DNA of 64,000 nucleotides, taken from assembly GCA_963803845.1 (NCBI GenBank), contig CAWDNZ010000004.1, forward strand, positions 372,001 to 436,000. Direction: 5' to 3'. How positions within the stretch are numbered: the stretch's first letter is position 1; the number at the start of each line of letters is the position of its first letter. The position numbers and the translations under genes are program-made. This document shows positions 1 through 8,999 of this stretch, in pieces. Origin of the DNA: JABDIY01 sp963803845. GTDB lineage: Bacteria > Actinomycetota > Acidimicrobiia > Acidimicrobiales > SZUA-35. The notes under the pieces are model-generated. The model saw nothing but the letters and a program-made list of their open reading frames with translations. It was not told the origin of the DNA and searched no databases.

Positions 1-2
1 CG

Positions 3-1667
3 GTGGCCTACAACAAAGCGCAGAAGGGTCGCCAGATCATGGCAGCCACATCATCGGTGGGTCCCGGTGCCACCAATATGGTCACCGCTGCAGCCGTGGC
101 GTCATCCAACCGTCTTCCGTTGCTCCTGTTCAGCGGCGATTCGTTCGTCAGCCGGATCCCTGACCCCGTACTCCAACAGGTGGAGCAGTTCCACGCACCG
201 AGCATCACGGTCAACGATTCGTTCAAAGCGGTCACCACGTTCTGGGACCGCATCACTCACCCCGCCCAAGTAGTGCAGTCATTGCCAGCCGCCGTGTCCC
301 GAATGCTGGACCCGGCCACCCGTGGCCCTGCCTTCATCGGGCTCCCCCAGGACGTTCAAGCCGAGGCATACGACTATCCGGAACGTTTCTTTGAAGCGAC
401 CGTGCACGAGGTCCCCCGCCCGCGGCCCGACGTAAGCGAGATAGTGGAAGCTGCCCGGCTGATCAATGGTGCCCAAAAACCACTGATCATCGCCGGCGGA
501 GGGGTGCACTATTCGGTCGCCGAAGCCCTACTCCGAGACTTCGCCTCCAAACGAGGCATTCCGGTGGTGGAGACCGTGGCGGGCAAGACCAGCTTCCTCG
601 GCGACGACCCCAGCTACATAGGTCCGATTGGTGTAACCGGTTGCACGGCCGCCAATGACCTGGCCGCCGAAGCCGACGTTGTGATCGCCGTCGGCTGCCG
701 TCTGCAAGACTTCACCACGGGATCATGGACAGTGTTCACAAATGAGAACACCGTGTTCGTGAATGTCAACACCACCCGATTCGATGCCATCAAGCATCGG
801 TCCGTCCCGGTGGTGGGCGATGCCCGCGAAACGCTCCACGAACTCCAAGGCCTCACCGCGGGCTATGCGGCTCCCACCGCTTGGACCGAATTGGCCGCCG
901 AGAAGAAAGCCGGCTTCCGCGACTACCTGGACCTCATCGGCAGCGCACCCGCTGAGGGCGAGACGCTCAGCTACGCCCAGGTGGTACGAGCGGTGAACGA
1001 TTTGGCAACCGATGAGGATGTCTGCCTTGCGGCCGCTGGTGGTTTCCCCGGCGAGGTGAACAACGGCTGGTGGGCCAAAGGCATAGGCACGTTTGATTGT
1101 GAGTACGGGTTCTCGTGCATGGGGTATGAGATCGCCGGAGGCTGGGGCGCGTCCATGGCCCAACAGGCTCGCGGCAGCGGCAGCGACGGCGACGTGTTCG
1201 TGTTCGTTGGCGACGGCAGTTACCTCATGATGAACAGCGACCTGTACTCCTCGGTACTCACCGGTCACAAAATGATCGTGCTCATGTGCGACAACGGCGG
1301 TTTCGCCGTGATCAATCGCCTTCAGACCGGGCAGGGTGGTGAGCCGTTCAACAACCTGCTCAGCGACACTCGACGCGGTGGGGTCGCCGCAGAGGATTTG
1401 GTGAAGGTGGACTTCGCGGCCCACGCCCGGTCCATGGGGGCCAACGCCGAGAACGTTTCCACCATCGCCGAACTCAAAGCGGCCGTGGCACAAGCTCGCA
1501 CGGCCGACCGCACCACGGTGATCGTGAGCGAGGTGGACCCCTACACCTGGACCGAGGGCGGCTCGTTCTGGGAGGTCGGTGTCCCCGAGGTCTCAGTGAA
1601 GCAGAGCGTGATCGACGCCCGGGCCAGTATGGACAAAGGCAAGTCCGACCAACGGGTGGGCTGGTAG
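3..1667 (+). CDS. iolD: IolD-type trihydroxycyclohexane-1,2-dione hydrolase, 5' truncated by window edge
   Basis: Thiamine-diphosphate enzyme of myo-inositol catabolism that opens the ring of 3D-trihydroxycyclohexane-1,2-dione to give 5-deoxy-glucuronate. About 554 residues are visible. The usual family length is near 640, so roughly 85 N-terminal residues lie off the left edge, including the part expected to carry the catalytic Glu. The first codon here is an internal Val. Visible parts are the end of the PYR domain, a central domain with a dinucleotide-like fold (LIIAGGGVHYS), and the PP domain with the ThDP-binding GDGSYLMMNSDL followed by DNGGFAV. No other iol gene is present, so the rest of the pathway must lie to the left. 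Acetolactate synthase-type enzymes share the fold, but sequence detail favours IolD. Confidence 0.88.
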   Translation: MAYNKAQKGRQIMAATSSVGPGATNMVTAAAVASSNRLPLLLFSGDSFVSRIPDPVLQQVEQFHAPSITVNDSFKAVTTFWDRITHPAQVVQSLPAAVSRMLDPATRGPAFIGLPQDVQAEAYDYPERFFEATVHEVPRPRPDVSEIVEAARLINGAQKPLIIAGGGVHYSVAEALLRDFASKRGIPVVETVAGKTSFLGDDPSYIGPIGVTGCTAANDLAAEADVVIAVGCRLQDFTTGSWTVFTNENTVFVNVNTTRFDAIKHRSVPVVGDARETLHELQGLTAGYAAPTAWTELAAEKKAGFRDYLDLIGSAPAEGETLSYAQVVRAVNDLATDEDVCLAAAGGFPGEVNNGWWAKGIGTFDCEYGFSCMGYEIAGGWGASMAQQARGSGSDGDVFVFVGDGSYLMMNSDLYSSVLTGHKMIVLMCDNGGFAVINRLQTGQGGEPFNNLLSDTRRGGVAAEDLVKVDFAAHARSMGANAENVSTIAELKAAVAQARTADRTTVIVSEVDPYTWTEGGSFWEVGVPEVSVKQSVIDARASMDKGKSDQRVGW

Positions 1668-1680
1668 ACGCAAAGCCAGG

Positions 1681-2262
1681 GTGCCTCAAGGGGACTTGAC
1701 CGGAAGATCGTGGTTAGCGATCGCCGTCGTCGGGTCGTCGGGGTCCGGGAAGACCACCCTCGCCCGGCAGCTATCACAGGTCCTGGACCTCTACCACATC
1801 GAATTGGACGCGCTCTACCACCTTCCCGATTGGCAACACCGAAGCGCAGAGGAGTTCACGGCGGTCATCCAAGACTCTTTCGATGCCAGCAAGGAGAAGG
1901 GATGGGTGATGTGCGGTGGTTATGACACGGTCGCGGGGCCGCTCCGAGATGCACACGCAAACACCATCATCTGGCTCCACCTTCCACGCCGGACCGTTCT
2001 GACACGGCTTATTTTGCGTACGATCCGAAGGGGAATCACCCGTGAAGAACTATGGAATGGGAATCGCGAGTCCGTCTCCGGCCTTATCCACCCAAATCCA
2101 GACAAAAACGTAGCGCTCCATGCGATGCTCAGCTTTGCACGGCGACGCTCACTCTACGAAGCCAAGATCCATACCGGAGAGTGGGCCCGAAAGAATGTGA
2201 TCATCCTCCGCTCCCCCGGCGAAGTGGAAAGCTTCGTAGCCGGCATCAGCGGTCAGCTGTAG
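1681..2262 (+). CDS. P-loop nucleotide kinase, adenylate-kinase/FlaR-like
   Basis: 193 residues. A clear Walker A (GSSGSGKTTLARQL, about residues 18-31) follows an N-terminal beta strand (WLAIAVVG). The sequence then resembles small adenylate-kinase-like proteins annotated as topology modulation protein FlaR: LYHIELDALYHLPDW, a GYDTV loop and an IIWLHLPRRTVLTRLI strand with Arg residues suited to a lid. The real substrate is unknown. GTG start 13 bp after the iolD stop, so it may be co-transcribed. It converges on the PolX gene with a 10-bp overlap of the 3' ends (2253-2262). Function is assigned only at superfamily level. Confidence 0.75.
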   Translation: MPQGDLTGRSWLAIAVVGSSGSGKTTLARQLSQVLDLYHIELDALYHLPDWQHRSAEEFTAVIQDSFDASKEKGWVMCGGYDTVAGPLRDAHANTIIWLHLPRRTVLTRLILRTIRRGITREELWNGNRESVSGLIHPNPDKNVALHAMLSFARRRSLYEAKIHTGEWARKNVIILRSPGEVESFVAGISGQL

Positions 2263-4010
2263 CCGATCCACTTCAAGAACTTCCTCCTGGGCCAGGTGTT
2301 GACCACGAGTTCCCGGGGAGCCCAGCCCCGTTGCGCAGTCTTCACGCCGTACTCCATGCGGCCAAGCTCGGAGGTGTGGTGACTGTCGGTGTTGATCACC
2401 AACTTCACACCCCGCTCCACCGCCTTGCGGACCACGTCTGACGCGGCGTCCAGCCGTTGCAGGGCACCGTTGACCTCAAGTGCCTTATCGAACTGGAACA
2501 ACGCCTCCAGCACCACGTCTACATCGATCTCGATGCCGGGCCGCCGCCCGATGTAGCGGCCGGTGAGATGACCGATCGAGTTCACGGTGGGATCCGAGAT
2601 CGCGGCCACGAGGCGCTCGGTCTGCTGCCGGACACTCTGGTCATAGTGAGAGTGAACCGAGGCCACCGTGTAGTCGAACTGGGATCGGAAATCATCTTCG
2701 TAGTCCAACCCGCCCTTGGCACCGATGTTCAGCTCACAGCCCCAGAGCACGGTCATCTGGGGATGAGCCTTGGCGGCCTCGATGATGTGTTCCCTGTGCT
2801 CCAGCATCTCCTCCGCCGACGAACCATTGATCGCTAAGTCTTCGCCGTGGTCGGTGATCGCCAGATACTCATATCCCCGTCCGGCTGCCTCGGCGATCAT
2901 GTCCTCCACCGATGAGCGGCCATCGCCGGAGCGGTCGGTGTGATAGTGAAGGTCGCCGCGCATGTGCGCCACCTGCACCAGATCTGGCAACTCGTCGGCA
3001 ATCGACGCTTCCACCTCGCCGGTGTTCTCCCGCATCACGGGCGGAACGTAGGCCATGTCCAGCGCCGCATAGATGCTCTCTTCGTCCAAGGCCGCCACCA
3101 CTTCGGGCTCCCCGGGCTCCTGGCCTTCTTCGACCTCGGGCTTCCGCAGCAAACCGTACTCGTTGAGGAGCAAACCTCGATCCAAAGCCCGCTGCCGCAT
3201 AGCGATGTTGTGCGCCTTGGAGCCGGTGAAGTAAAGCGTTGCGGCACCGAACTGCTCGGCGCCAACAACCCGCACGTCCACCTGCATTCCCTCCCTGGTG
3301 AGGAACGATGTCTTGGTGTCGCCACTCAAGATGACCTCGTGAACCGCACGCTGACTGCGCACGATCGCCATCACCGCCGGCCCATCGGCGCTGGCCACCG
3401 TGATGTCCACATCGCCGATCGTTTCGCTCATTCGGCGAAGGCTGCCGCAGTACTCCGCCCGCTCCACAACATCATGGGAGAGCAGTTCATCCACCAGTTT
3501 TTGCGCCAAGGGAAGGGCTTCACCGATCGGCCGTCGCCGATCCTTCCCGCTCAAACCCAACCGTTCGATCGCCGTGCCAATCTTTTCCTCGGCCTTCTTG
3601 CCCAGCCCTTTCAGGTCCCGAAGTTTTTCGTCGGCGATCGCCTGCTTCAGATCCTCGAGATTGGCGATGCCGAGCTCTCTGCGCATCAGGGTGAGCGTCT
3701 TGGGGCCAACACCGGGAATTCGGCTCAGCTCCACCACCGGAGGTGGAAACTCGGCTCGCAGCGCTTCCAGCTTCTCCACCTGGCCGGTGTCCATGAACTC
3801 GCGAATCTTGCCAGCCGTGGACTTCCCGATGCCTTTGATCTTGGTGAGCTCGGTGGCCGACAGCTGGGTAACGTCCCGACCGTCGGCCTGAATTGCCTGC
3901 TTGGCATTCTCATAGGCCCGCACCTTGAAACTCTGCGGACTTCCTTCTTGGAGCGTGGTGAGTTGAGCCAGTTCGTCGAGGAGATCAAGAACGTCGCGAG
4001 TGGAAGCCAT
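2253..4010 (-). CDS. polX: PolX-family DNA polymerase/3'-5' exonuclease (HhH + PolX + PHP)
   Basis: Family X repair polymerase fused to a PHP phosphoesterase. In order: an N-terminal helix-hairpin-helix region (KIKGIGKSTAGKI, IPGVGPKTL), a nucleotidyltransferase palm with GSLRRMSETIGDVDITVAS and a later QVDVRVV supplying catalytic Asp residues, then a C-terminal PHP domain with DLHYHTDRSGDG, AITDHGEDL, GCELNIG, ASVHSHYD and NTDSHH metal ligands. This is the full architecture (about 585 aa). I chose ATG at 4010 (MASTRDVLD) because the earlier in-frame start at 4049 would overlap the upstream dps gene. The gap to dps is 11 bp, so they may share a transcript. Role in base excision/gap repair is inferred from the family. 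Confidence 0.93.
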   Translation of the reverse strand: MASTRDVLDLLDELAQLTTLQEGSPQSFKVRAYENAKQAIQADGRDVTQLSATELTKIKGIGKSTAGKIREFMDTGQVEKLEALRAEFPPPVVELSRIPGVGPKTLTLMRRELGIANLEDLKQAIADEKLRDLKGLGKKAEEKIGTAIERLGLSGKDRRRPIGEALPLAQKLVDELLSHDVVERAEYCGSLRRMSETIGDVDITVASADGPAVMAIVRSQRAVHEVILSGDTKTSFLTREGMQVDVRVVGAEQFGAATLYFTGSKAHNIAMRQRALDRGLLLNEYGLLRKPEVEEGQEPGEPEVVAALDEESIYAALDMAYVPPVMRENTGEVEASIADELPDLVQVAHMRGDLHYHTDRSGDGRSSVEDMIAEAAGRGYEYLAITDHGEDLAINGSSAEEMLEHREHIIEAAKAHPQMTVLWGCELNIGAKGGLDYEDDFRSQFDYTVASVHSHYDQSVRQQTERLVAAISDPTVNSIGHLTGRYIGRRPGIEIDVDVVLEALFQFDKALEVNGALQRLDAASDVVRKAVERGVKLVINTDSHHTSELGRMEYGVKTAQRGWAPRELVVNTWPRRKFLKWIGYS

Positions 4011-4021
4011 GGGATCGTGCG

Positions 4022-4507
4022 TCAGCCGATCATCGAGCGAAGCATCCAAGCAGTCTTTTCGTGCTGCTGCAGGCGCTGGGTGAGGATGTCGGCAGTGGAT
4101 TCGTCGCGGGCCTCATCGGCAAGTGGAAAAACCGACCGGGTGGTTCGGGCACACGCCTCGTGACCGGCCACCAGGTCCGCCAGCATGTTCTCGGCGGTCG
4201 GCGGAACGTCGGAACTCTCGTCGATCACCGTCCGTTCCGCGAACTGGCGGTACGAGCCAGGGGCGAACTCGCCGAGACTGCGGATTCGTTCAGCCAGGAG
4301 ATCAACGGCAATCCACAGCTCGTTGTACTGCACCTCGAACATGAGATGGAGAGTGTTGAACAGCGGGCCGGTGACGTTCCAGTGGTAGTTGTGGGTCTTT
4401 AGGTACAGGGTGTAGGTGTCGGCGAGCACTCGACCAAGGCCTTCGGCGATCGCTTTACGCTCGTCCTCTGGGATTCCGATATCGATGGGATGAGTTGAGT
4501 GGGCCAT
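4022..4507 (-). CDS. dps: Dps/ferritin-like DNA-protection protein
   Basis: 161 residues, the usual size for Dps. The inter-subunit ferroxidase signature is present: YLKTHNYHWNVTGPLF followed by the downstream acidic helix FEVQYNELWIAVDLLAERI. Dps dodecamers oxidise Fe(II) with hydrogen peroxide, store ferric iron and protect DNA; the acting site is the cytoplasm/nucleoid. It lies 11 bp upstream of polX on the same strand, which suggests a stress/repair transcription unit. No Lys-rich DNA-binding tail is evident at the N-terminus (MAHSTHPIDIG), so DNA binding is not shown. Confidence 0.93.
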   Translation of the reverse strand: MAHSTHPIDIGIPEDERKAIAEGLGRVLADTYTLYLKTHNYHWNVTGPLFNTLHLMFEVQYNELWIAVDLLAERIRSLGEFAPGSYRQFAERTVIDESSDVPPTAENMLADLVAGHEACARTTRSVFPLADEARDESTADILTQRLQQHEKTAWMLRSMIG

Positions 4508-4614
4508 GCCCCAACGATAGGCAGTGGCGGCGAGATTCGGATAGTTGACAGGAGTGCCGCAACTAACAGCGGGCGCGTCTCACTTCGATCGGCGATACCG
4601 GGCAGAATGGTGGA

Positions 4615-5196
4615 GTGGCCGAGAGCAGAGAGTCCCCTTCACCCCCGACTGGGCCGACCTCTGACGCCGTTGAGGTTCCCAAGATCGGATTCTTGCAGTA
4701 CGGGCTGATCGGGGCGGGTCTGATCGTTGCGCTACTCATGTTGATTCTGGCCAGTGTCTATTCCGGCAGCGGCAACTCTGACCCGGTCTTCACCGGCGGA
4801 CCCGTGGATGGCGGCGGCAATCGAGACAGTGAAACCCTGGGAACCGAAGAGCTGGACATCAACCCCGTTGAAGCATTTCTTCCCGCCACTGGTAAAGGCG
4901 CAACCTGCACCGAGGCCGTAGGGGTGGACTTGATCGCCGGCTTCTCCGCTCTGCTCACGATCAACGGTGTGGAAATCGCTCAGGAAGACATGAACGGCTT
5001 CGGCCTCAACGCTCAGGGAGTCCGGGTGAACGTTGCCGGAAGCTCGTTGGGCGAATTCACGTGGGGCCCCGAAGAGGGATGCCCCAACGGTCAAGTGCTT
5101 CGGCCCCAGAACAACCAGCTCGAAGTCTGCGTCTACCGCAACACCGACGGCCCGGACTCGTGCCGCACAATCGTCCACACCTTCGACGCTCTCTAA
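4615..5196 (+). CDS. Membrane-anchored protein with extracytoplasmic domain, unknown function
   Basis: 193 residues from a GTG start. A short cytoplasmic Pro/Ser-rich head is followed by one membrane segment (about residues 29-48, YGLIGAGLIVALLMLILASV). The extracytoplasmic domain of about 140 residues has four Cys (GATCTEAV, EGCPNGQ, LEVCVY, DSCRTIV) that could form two disulfides. I do not recognise the family. The gene is divergent from dps/polX and ends before a hairpin that separates it from ligA. No enzyme motif is seen. Confidence 0.6.
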   Translation: MAESRESPSPPTGPTSDAVEVPKIGFLQYGLIGAGLIVALLMLILASVYSGSGNSDPVFTGGPVDGGGNRDSETLGTEELDINPVEAFLPATGKGATCTEAVGVDLIAGFSALLTINGVEIAQEDMNGFGLNAQGVRVNVAGSSLGEFTWGPEEGCPNGQVLRPQNNQLEVCVYRNTDGPDSCRTIVHTFDAL

Positions 5197-5206
5197 CACT
5201 GGTTCC

Positions 5207-5328
5207 GCTCGCCTTCGCTCGTTCCTCGCTCCCGGGTCGCTCCACGCTCGCTCCGCTCGACCAATACACAACGCCAGCCCAGCTGCTCCGTCCCTCCGCA
5301 GCCTGACCTCGCTCGCCTTCGCTCGTTC
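5207..5328. repeat. 18-bp direct repeat in the ligA 3' intergenic region
   Basis: The sequence GCTCGCCTTCGCTCGTTC occurs at 5207-5224 and again at 5311-5328. The DNA between is a CTCG/CTCC-rich low-complexity stretch. The second copy runs into the hairpin at 5327-5371. No coding potential is apparent; this is probably spacer DNA between convergent genes. Confidence 0.55.
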
Positions 5329-5371
5329 TGCAGTCAATGGCGCCCGGTCAGCGGGCGCAGCTGACTGCAGA
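5327..5371. terminator. Long hairpin between convergent genes, candidate bidirectional terminator
   Basis: A near-perfect inverted repeat. The outer arms TCTGCAGTCA (5327-5336) and TGACTGCAGA (5362-5371) flank inner arms GCGCCCG (5340-5346) and CGGGCGC (5352-5358), with a 3-nt internal loop on each side and a 5-nt apical loop. That makes 17 paired positions between the 3' ends of the membrane protein (+) and ligA (-). No U-tract follows on either strand, which is common for high-GC actinobacterial terminators. Confidence 0.65.
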
Positions 5372-5385
5372 TAGCGAAAAGCGGG

Positions 5386-7410
5386 CTAGGCGGGGAGTTC
5401 GCCGGTTTCGAGGAGGGCGACGAAGGCCGGCTCGTCGATCATCGGGATACCCAGCTCCTCGGCCTTGGTGATCTTGCTGGCGCCGGGCTCATTCCCCACC
5501 ACCACCGCCAAGGTCTTCTTGCTGACCGAACCCGGGCTCTTCCCACCCCGGGCCTTGATGGCATCGGCCGCCCCCGTGCGGCTGAACCCCTCCAGCCCAC
5601 CGGTCACCACCACCGCCTTTCCTTCCAGGGTCTGGGGAATATCCACCACCTCCGGACCTTCCAGGTTCAACCCGGCGGCCCGAAACTTGTCATTCAGGAT
5701 CTTGGCCACGTCGGAGCGGAAGTATTCCGCCACTACCTCAGCAATCTTCGGGCCCACCCCGTCGATGGCGGCCATCTCCTCGGGCGTCGCCTCCACGATC
5801 CGATCCAGATGACCAAAGTTCGTTGCCAACGCCTCCGCAGCACTGGGCCCAAGATGACGGACACCGAGACCCACGAGCAGACTGGCCAACGGTCGGCTCT
5901 TCGTTGCATCGATGGAGGCCCGAAGATTGGCCACGGTGGTCTCACCGATCCGATCCATCTGAAGCACGCGATCCCAATCGATGAAGTAGATGTCGCCGAT
6001 GTCGTTGATCAGGCCCTCTTCGATGAAACGAGCCACGAGCTTGAAGCCGAACCCATCGATGTCCATGGCCCCGCGTGACGCGAAGTACTCGATGCGAGCC
6101 TGTCGCTGCGCCCGGCACAGAGGGTTCTGGCAGAACGTGTGAGCCTCGCCCTCGGGCCGAACCAGTGGTTCCGAGCACGTAGGGCAGTGGGTGGGAAAGA
6201 CCCAGGGCTCGGAGTTGGGATCGCGATCGGCCAGGACCGGTCCTAAGACCTCGGGGATCACGTCGCCGGCCTTTCGAACCGTGACGGTGTCACCCGGCCG
6301 CACGTCTTTCAGGCGCACCTGGTCATCATTGTGAAGCGTGGCCATCTGCACCGTGGAGCCGCCAACGAAGACCGGCTCCAACACCGCAAAGGGCGTGGCC
6401 TTACCGGTGCGGCCGATGCTCACCTGGATGTCCAGGAGTTTGGTGGTGCGTTCTTCTGGAGGGAACTTCACCGCAATGGCCCAGCGTGGGGCCTTGGACG
6501 TTGATCCGAGCGAGCGCTGACGGGCCAGGCTGTTCACCTTCACGACGGCGCCGTCGATGTCGTAGTCCAGTTGGTGACGGCGTTCCAACCACTCATCGGC
6601 CAGAGCGCTCACCTGATCGATCCCCTCCACCACCCGTCGCTCGGGGTTTACCGGAAATCCGAGCTCATCCAACCAGTCCAACGCCTCGCTGTGTGAGGTC
6701 AGCTCCGGGCCGCCCTCCACCTGACCAAGCTGGTAGGCCCAGAACGCCAGCCCTCGTGCAGCAGTGATTTCGGCATCCTTCTGACGAAGACTCCCGGCCG
6801 CCGTGTTGCGGGGATTCACGTACCGGGCCTTGCCCTCGGCCTCCATCTGTTCATTCAGTGCGTCGAAGACCGACACCGGCAGATACACCTCGCCCCGGAC
6901 TTCGAGCACCGGTGGAGCCGACGACACCAAAGTGTGGGGGATGACATCGATGCCTCTGACATTGGCGGTGATGTCTTCACCCACCTTGCCGTTGCCCCGG
7001 GTGGCGGCCTGCACCAACTTTCCGTTTTCGTAACGGAGCGAGCATGCAACACCATCGATTTTCAGTTCAACCGCATAGGCCACCGGTGGCGCCTTTGGCG
7101 GGAGATCCAGTCCTCTACCCACCCGTTCAGACCACGCCGTGAGCTCATCGCCCGAGAACGCATTGTCCAGGCTCATCATGGGCACGCTGTGCGTAACTGG
7201 GGCAAACAGCGTGGAAACGGGACCGCCTACCTGTTGTGTTGGCGAGTCCTCGGTCACCAAGTCCGGGTGATCCGCTTCGAGCTCAGTCAACTCGCGGACG
7301 AGAGCGTCGTAGTCAGCGTCGGGAATCTGAGGCGCATCGTTGGTGTGATAGTCCTCGTTCGCCTGGGCGATGAGGGCTCGAAGTTCTTCGATCCGCTGCT
7401 CTGGCTGCAC
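5386..7410 (-). CDS. ligA: NAD-dependent DNA ligase LigA
   Basis: Seals nicks during replication and repair using NAD+. 674 residues, normal length. Visible domains: N-terminal Ia domain (DADYDALVREL), adenylation domain with catalytic Lys117 in VELKIDGVACSLRYENG, OB fold, a four-Cys zinc finger (CPTCSEPL and CQNPLC), helix-hairpin-helix repeats (GVGPKIAEVVAEYF), and a C-terminal BRCT domain (LEGKAVVVTGGLEGFSR). GTG start. Single-copy essential gene in bacteria. It is convergent with the upstream membrane protein gene and divergent from the gene at 7501. Confidence 0.97.
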   Translation of the reverse strand: MQPEQRIEELRALIAQANEDYHTNDAPQIPDADYDALVRELTELEADHPDLVTEDSPTQQVGGPVSTLFAPVTHSVPMMSLDNAFSGDELTAWSERVGRGLDLPPKAPPVAYAVELKIDGVACSLRYENGKLVQAATRGNGKVGEDITANVRGIDVIPHTLVSSAPPVLEVRGEVYLPVSVFDALNEQMEAEGKARYVNPRNTAAGSLRQKDAEITAARGLAFWAYQLGQVEGGPELTSHSEALDWLDELGFPVNPERRVVEGIDQVSALADEWLERRHQLDYDIDGAVVKVNSLARQRSLGSTSKAPRWAIAVKFPPEERTTKLLDIQVSIGRTGKATPFAVLEPVFVGGSTVQMATLHNDDQVRLKDVRPGDTVTVRKAGDVIPEVLGPVLADRDPNSEPWVFPTHCPTCSEPLVRPEGEAHTFCQNPLCRAQRQARIEYFASRGAMDIDGFGFKLVARFIEEGLINDIGDIYFIDWDRVLQMDRIGETTVANLRASIDATKSRPLASLLVGLGVRHLGPSAAEALATNFGHLDRIVEATPEEMAAIDGVGPKIAEVVAEYFRSDVAKILNDKFRAAGLNLEGPEVVDIPQTLEGKAVVVTGGLEGFSRTGAADAIKARGGKSPGSVSKKTLAVVVGNEPGASKITKAEELGIPMIDEPAFVALLETGELPA

Positions 7411-7500
7411 TACGACAGGCTAGCGAAGGGCAGTGACAGCTCGCAGGGGGTTGCGTTGCTGTTCCGGTAGCACGAGAAGCCTGGTGCCGGTGGCAGACTC

Positions 7501-8418
7501 TTGGCCGTGGGTGCCACCGGACAAACCTCTCTTCCCGCCTCGTTGCTGGACCGACTTCGCCTCTGGCCGGCTCGCATCTCGTGGTTTCTCCTACCTCTAC
7601 TTGTGGGAGGGGCGTTGAGCGCCGGTCTCGACGCTGCCGACAGCGCGGTTCAGATCACGGCCGGGGTGCTGTTGTGGGCGGCATGGTTCATGGGTTTCGT
7701 TGCATTGCTCGCGCCCTCCACCATGAGTCTCACGGTGTATCGGGTACTGGCACCGGTGCCCCTGGTAGCGCTCAGCACGGTCTTGATCGGCGGCAGTGGA
7801 GTTTCGGCCGGGCAGGCCACGGTGGCGGCGACGGCGAGTGCGGCCGCATTGGGTTTGGCCTTCCTCCCGGTCACCGGCGATGAAATGGTGAACGGTTCGG
7901 CATACGGACCCGAACGACGGTTGGCGCTCCGCCCGCCCGCCTCCCTTCTACTGGGCCCAATCCTCGTGGCCTGGGTTCTCATGGTGTCTACAACGGTCGC
8001 CGGGCCGCTGCTACTGGCCAGCCAACGGTGGTTTCTCGGCGTCCCCGTAACGGCTGCGGCAGGATTCCTGGTCTATCGAGGCGGCAAGTCGTTGCATCAA
8101 TTGGCTCGGCGCTGGATCGTCTTCACCCCCGCCGGCTTCGTGATCCACGACTACTTCGTTTTGGCTGAAAGCATCCTCTTGCGCCGTCAGGACATTGCCG
8201 CCCTCGGTCCAGCGCCGGCCGAGCCGAGAGGCACGATCGACCTATCGGCAGGGGCGATCGGTTTGGCGCTCCAGGTGGAGTCCAAGGACCCGATCAATAT
8301 CGCCGTCCGCGATGGCCGCAACGTAACGACTGTCGACACGATTCGAATGATCTTCTCACCAACGCTGCCCGGTCAGCTTCTGCGCGAGGCACGCGTACGC
8401 GGCATCAAGATCTCCTAG
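7501..8418 (+). CDS. Multi-pass membrane protein with C-terminal PH-like cytoplasmic domain, unknown function
   Basis: 305 residues. Five or six hydrophobic segments are visible (WFLLPLLVGGALSAG, VLLWAAWFMGFVALL, VPLVALSTVLIGG, ILVAWVLMVSTTVAGPLLL, VPVTAAAGFLVY). A C-terminal soluble part of about 100 residues follows (RWIVFTPAGFVIHDYFVL onward), resembling a bacterial PH-like domain. I do not know a function. The start is TTG 7501, or GTG 7507 two codons later; there is no strong ribosome site to decide. The gene stands alone and is divergent from ligA. Confidence 0.65.
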   Translation: MAVGATGQTSLPASLLDRLRLWPARISWFLLPLLVGGALSAGLDAADSAVQITAGVLLWAAWFMGFVALLAPSTMSLTVYRVLAPVPLVALSTVLIGGSGVSAGQATVAATASAAALGLAFLPVTGDEMVNGSAYGPERRLALRPPASLLLGPILVAWVLMVSTTVAGPLLLASQRWFLGVPVTAAAGFLVYRGGKSLHQLARRWIVFTPAGFVIHDYFVLAESILLRRQDIAALGPAPAEPRGTIDLSAGAIGLALQVESKDPINIAVRDGRNVTTVDTIRMIFSPTLPGQLLREARVRGIKIS

Positions 8419-8588
8419 CCGGCGCCAACAACACAGCAAGGCGAACTGGCAGCACAGGTTCGCGGTAGCGCGATCCTCGGCTGCCACAACGACCGAAGTG
8501 ATCGCTCCTCCGGCATCATTGGGGCATGACTGGGAAGGACATATTGCAATCGGCTCGGTGCCACGCCGTCTACTTAGCGGGGGGCCAG

Positions 8589-8939
8589 ATGCGGCCAAAG
8601 ATCGTCACCAAGATCATCTTTCCCGTGAAAGACATGACCGAAGCCACTGCTTTCTACGAGTCACTCGGGTTCGAGGTCAAGATGTACGACGACGGCTACG
8701 CCTGGATCCACAATGAGGACGGCGAGCTGTTCCACCTCGCCCTTCGGCCGGAACTCGACCCGTCAGAAAATGCCGCTGCTGGCTACTTCCACGTCTCCGA
8801 TGTGGACGCCTGGCACAAACAAATCAGCGCCGGCCACGCGCAGACCAGCTCGCTGGATGACACCGACTGGAACATGCGAGAGTTCTCGATCAAGGATCCC
8901 AGCGGCAACCTGCTTCGTTTCGGCTCGAACCTCGACTAG
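8589..8939 (+). CDS. VOC/glyoxalase-family protein
   Basis: 116 residues from ATG 8589, which is preceded by a G-rich ribosome site (GGGGGG, 4 nt away). The upstream in-frame ATG at 8526 would add a head unlike the family. One or two beta-alpha-beta-beta-beta modules of the vicinal oxygen chelate fold are readable: KIIFPVKDMTEATAFYESLG, then FHVSDVDAWHKQI, then FSIKDPSGNLLRFGSNLD with the typical C-terminal DPxGN signature. Members include glyoxalases, bleomycin-binding proteins and dioxygenases. The closing motif and small size best fit the antibiotic-binding/unknown subgroup. Substrate not assignable. Confidence 0.8.
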   Translation: MRPKIVTKIIFPVKDMTEATAFYESLGFEVKMYDDGYAWIHNEDGELFHLALRPELDPSENAAAGYFHVSDVDAWHKQISAGHAQTSSLDDTDWNMREFSIKDPSGNLLRFGSNLD

Positions 8940-8962
8940 CGCCGCCAACTGGCAGCCCAGAA

Positions 8963-8997
8963 TCGCGCCAGCGACATAACATTCGCGCCAGCGACAT
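8963..8997. repeat. 15-bp direct repeat downstream of the VOC gene
   Basis: TCGCGCCAGCGACAT occurs at 8963-8977 and 8983-8997, a 20-bp period. It lies between the converging VOC and phosphatase genes. Likely a small slippage duplication. Confidence 0.5.
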
Positions 8998-8999
8998 CT

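Noticed and set aside
723..1493. Minus-strand open frame antisense to iolD
   Set aside because: No domain or ribosome site; iolD motifs lie on the plus strand over the same bases.
2940..4163. Long plus-strand open frame antisense to polX
   Set aside because: High-GC antisense artefact; polX shows all catalytic motifs.
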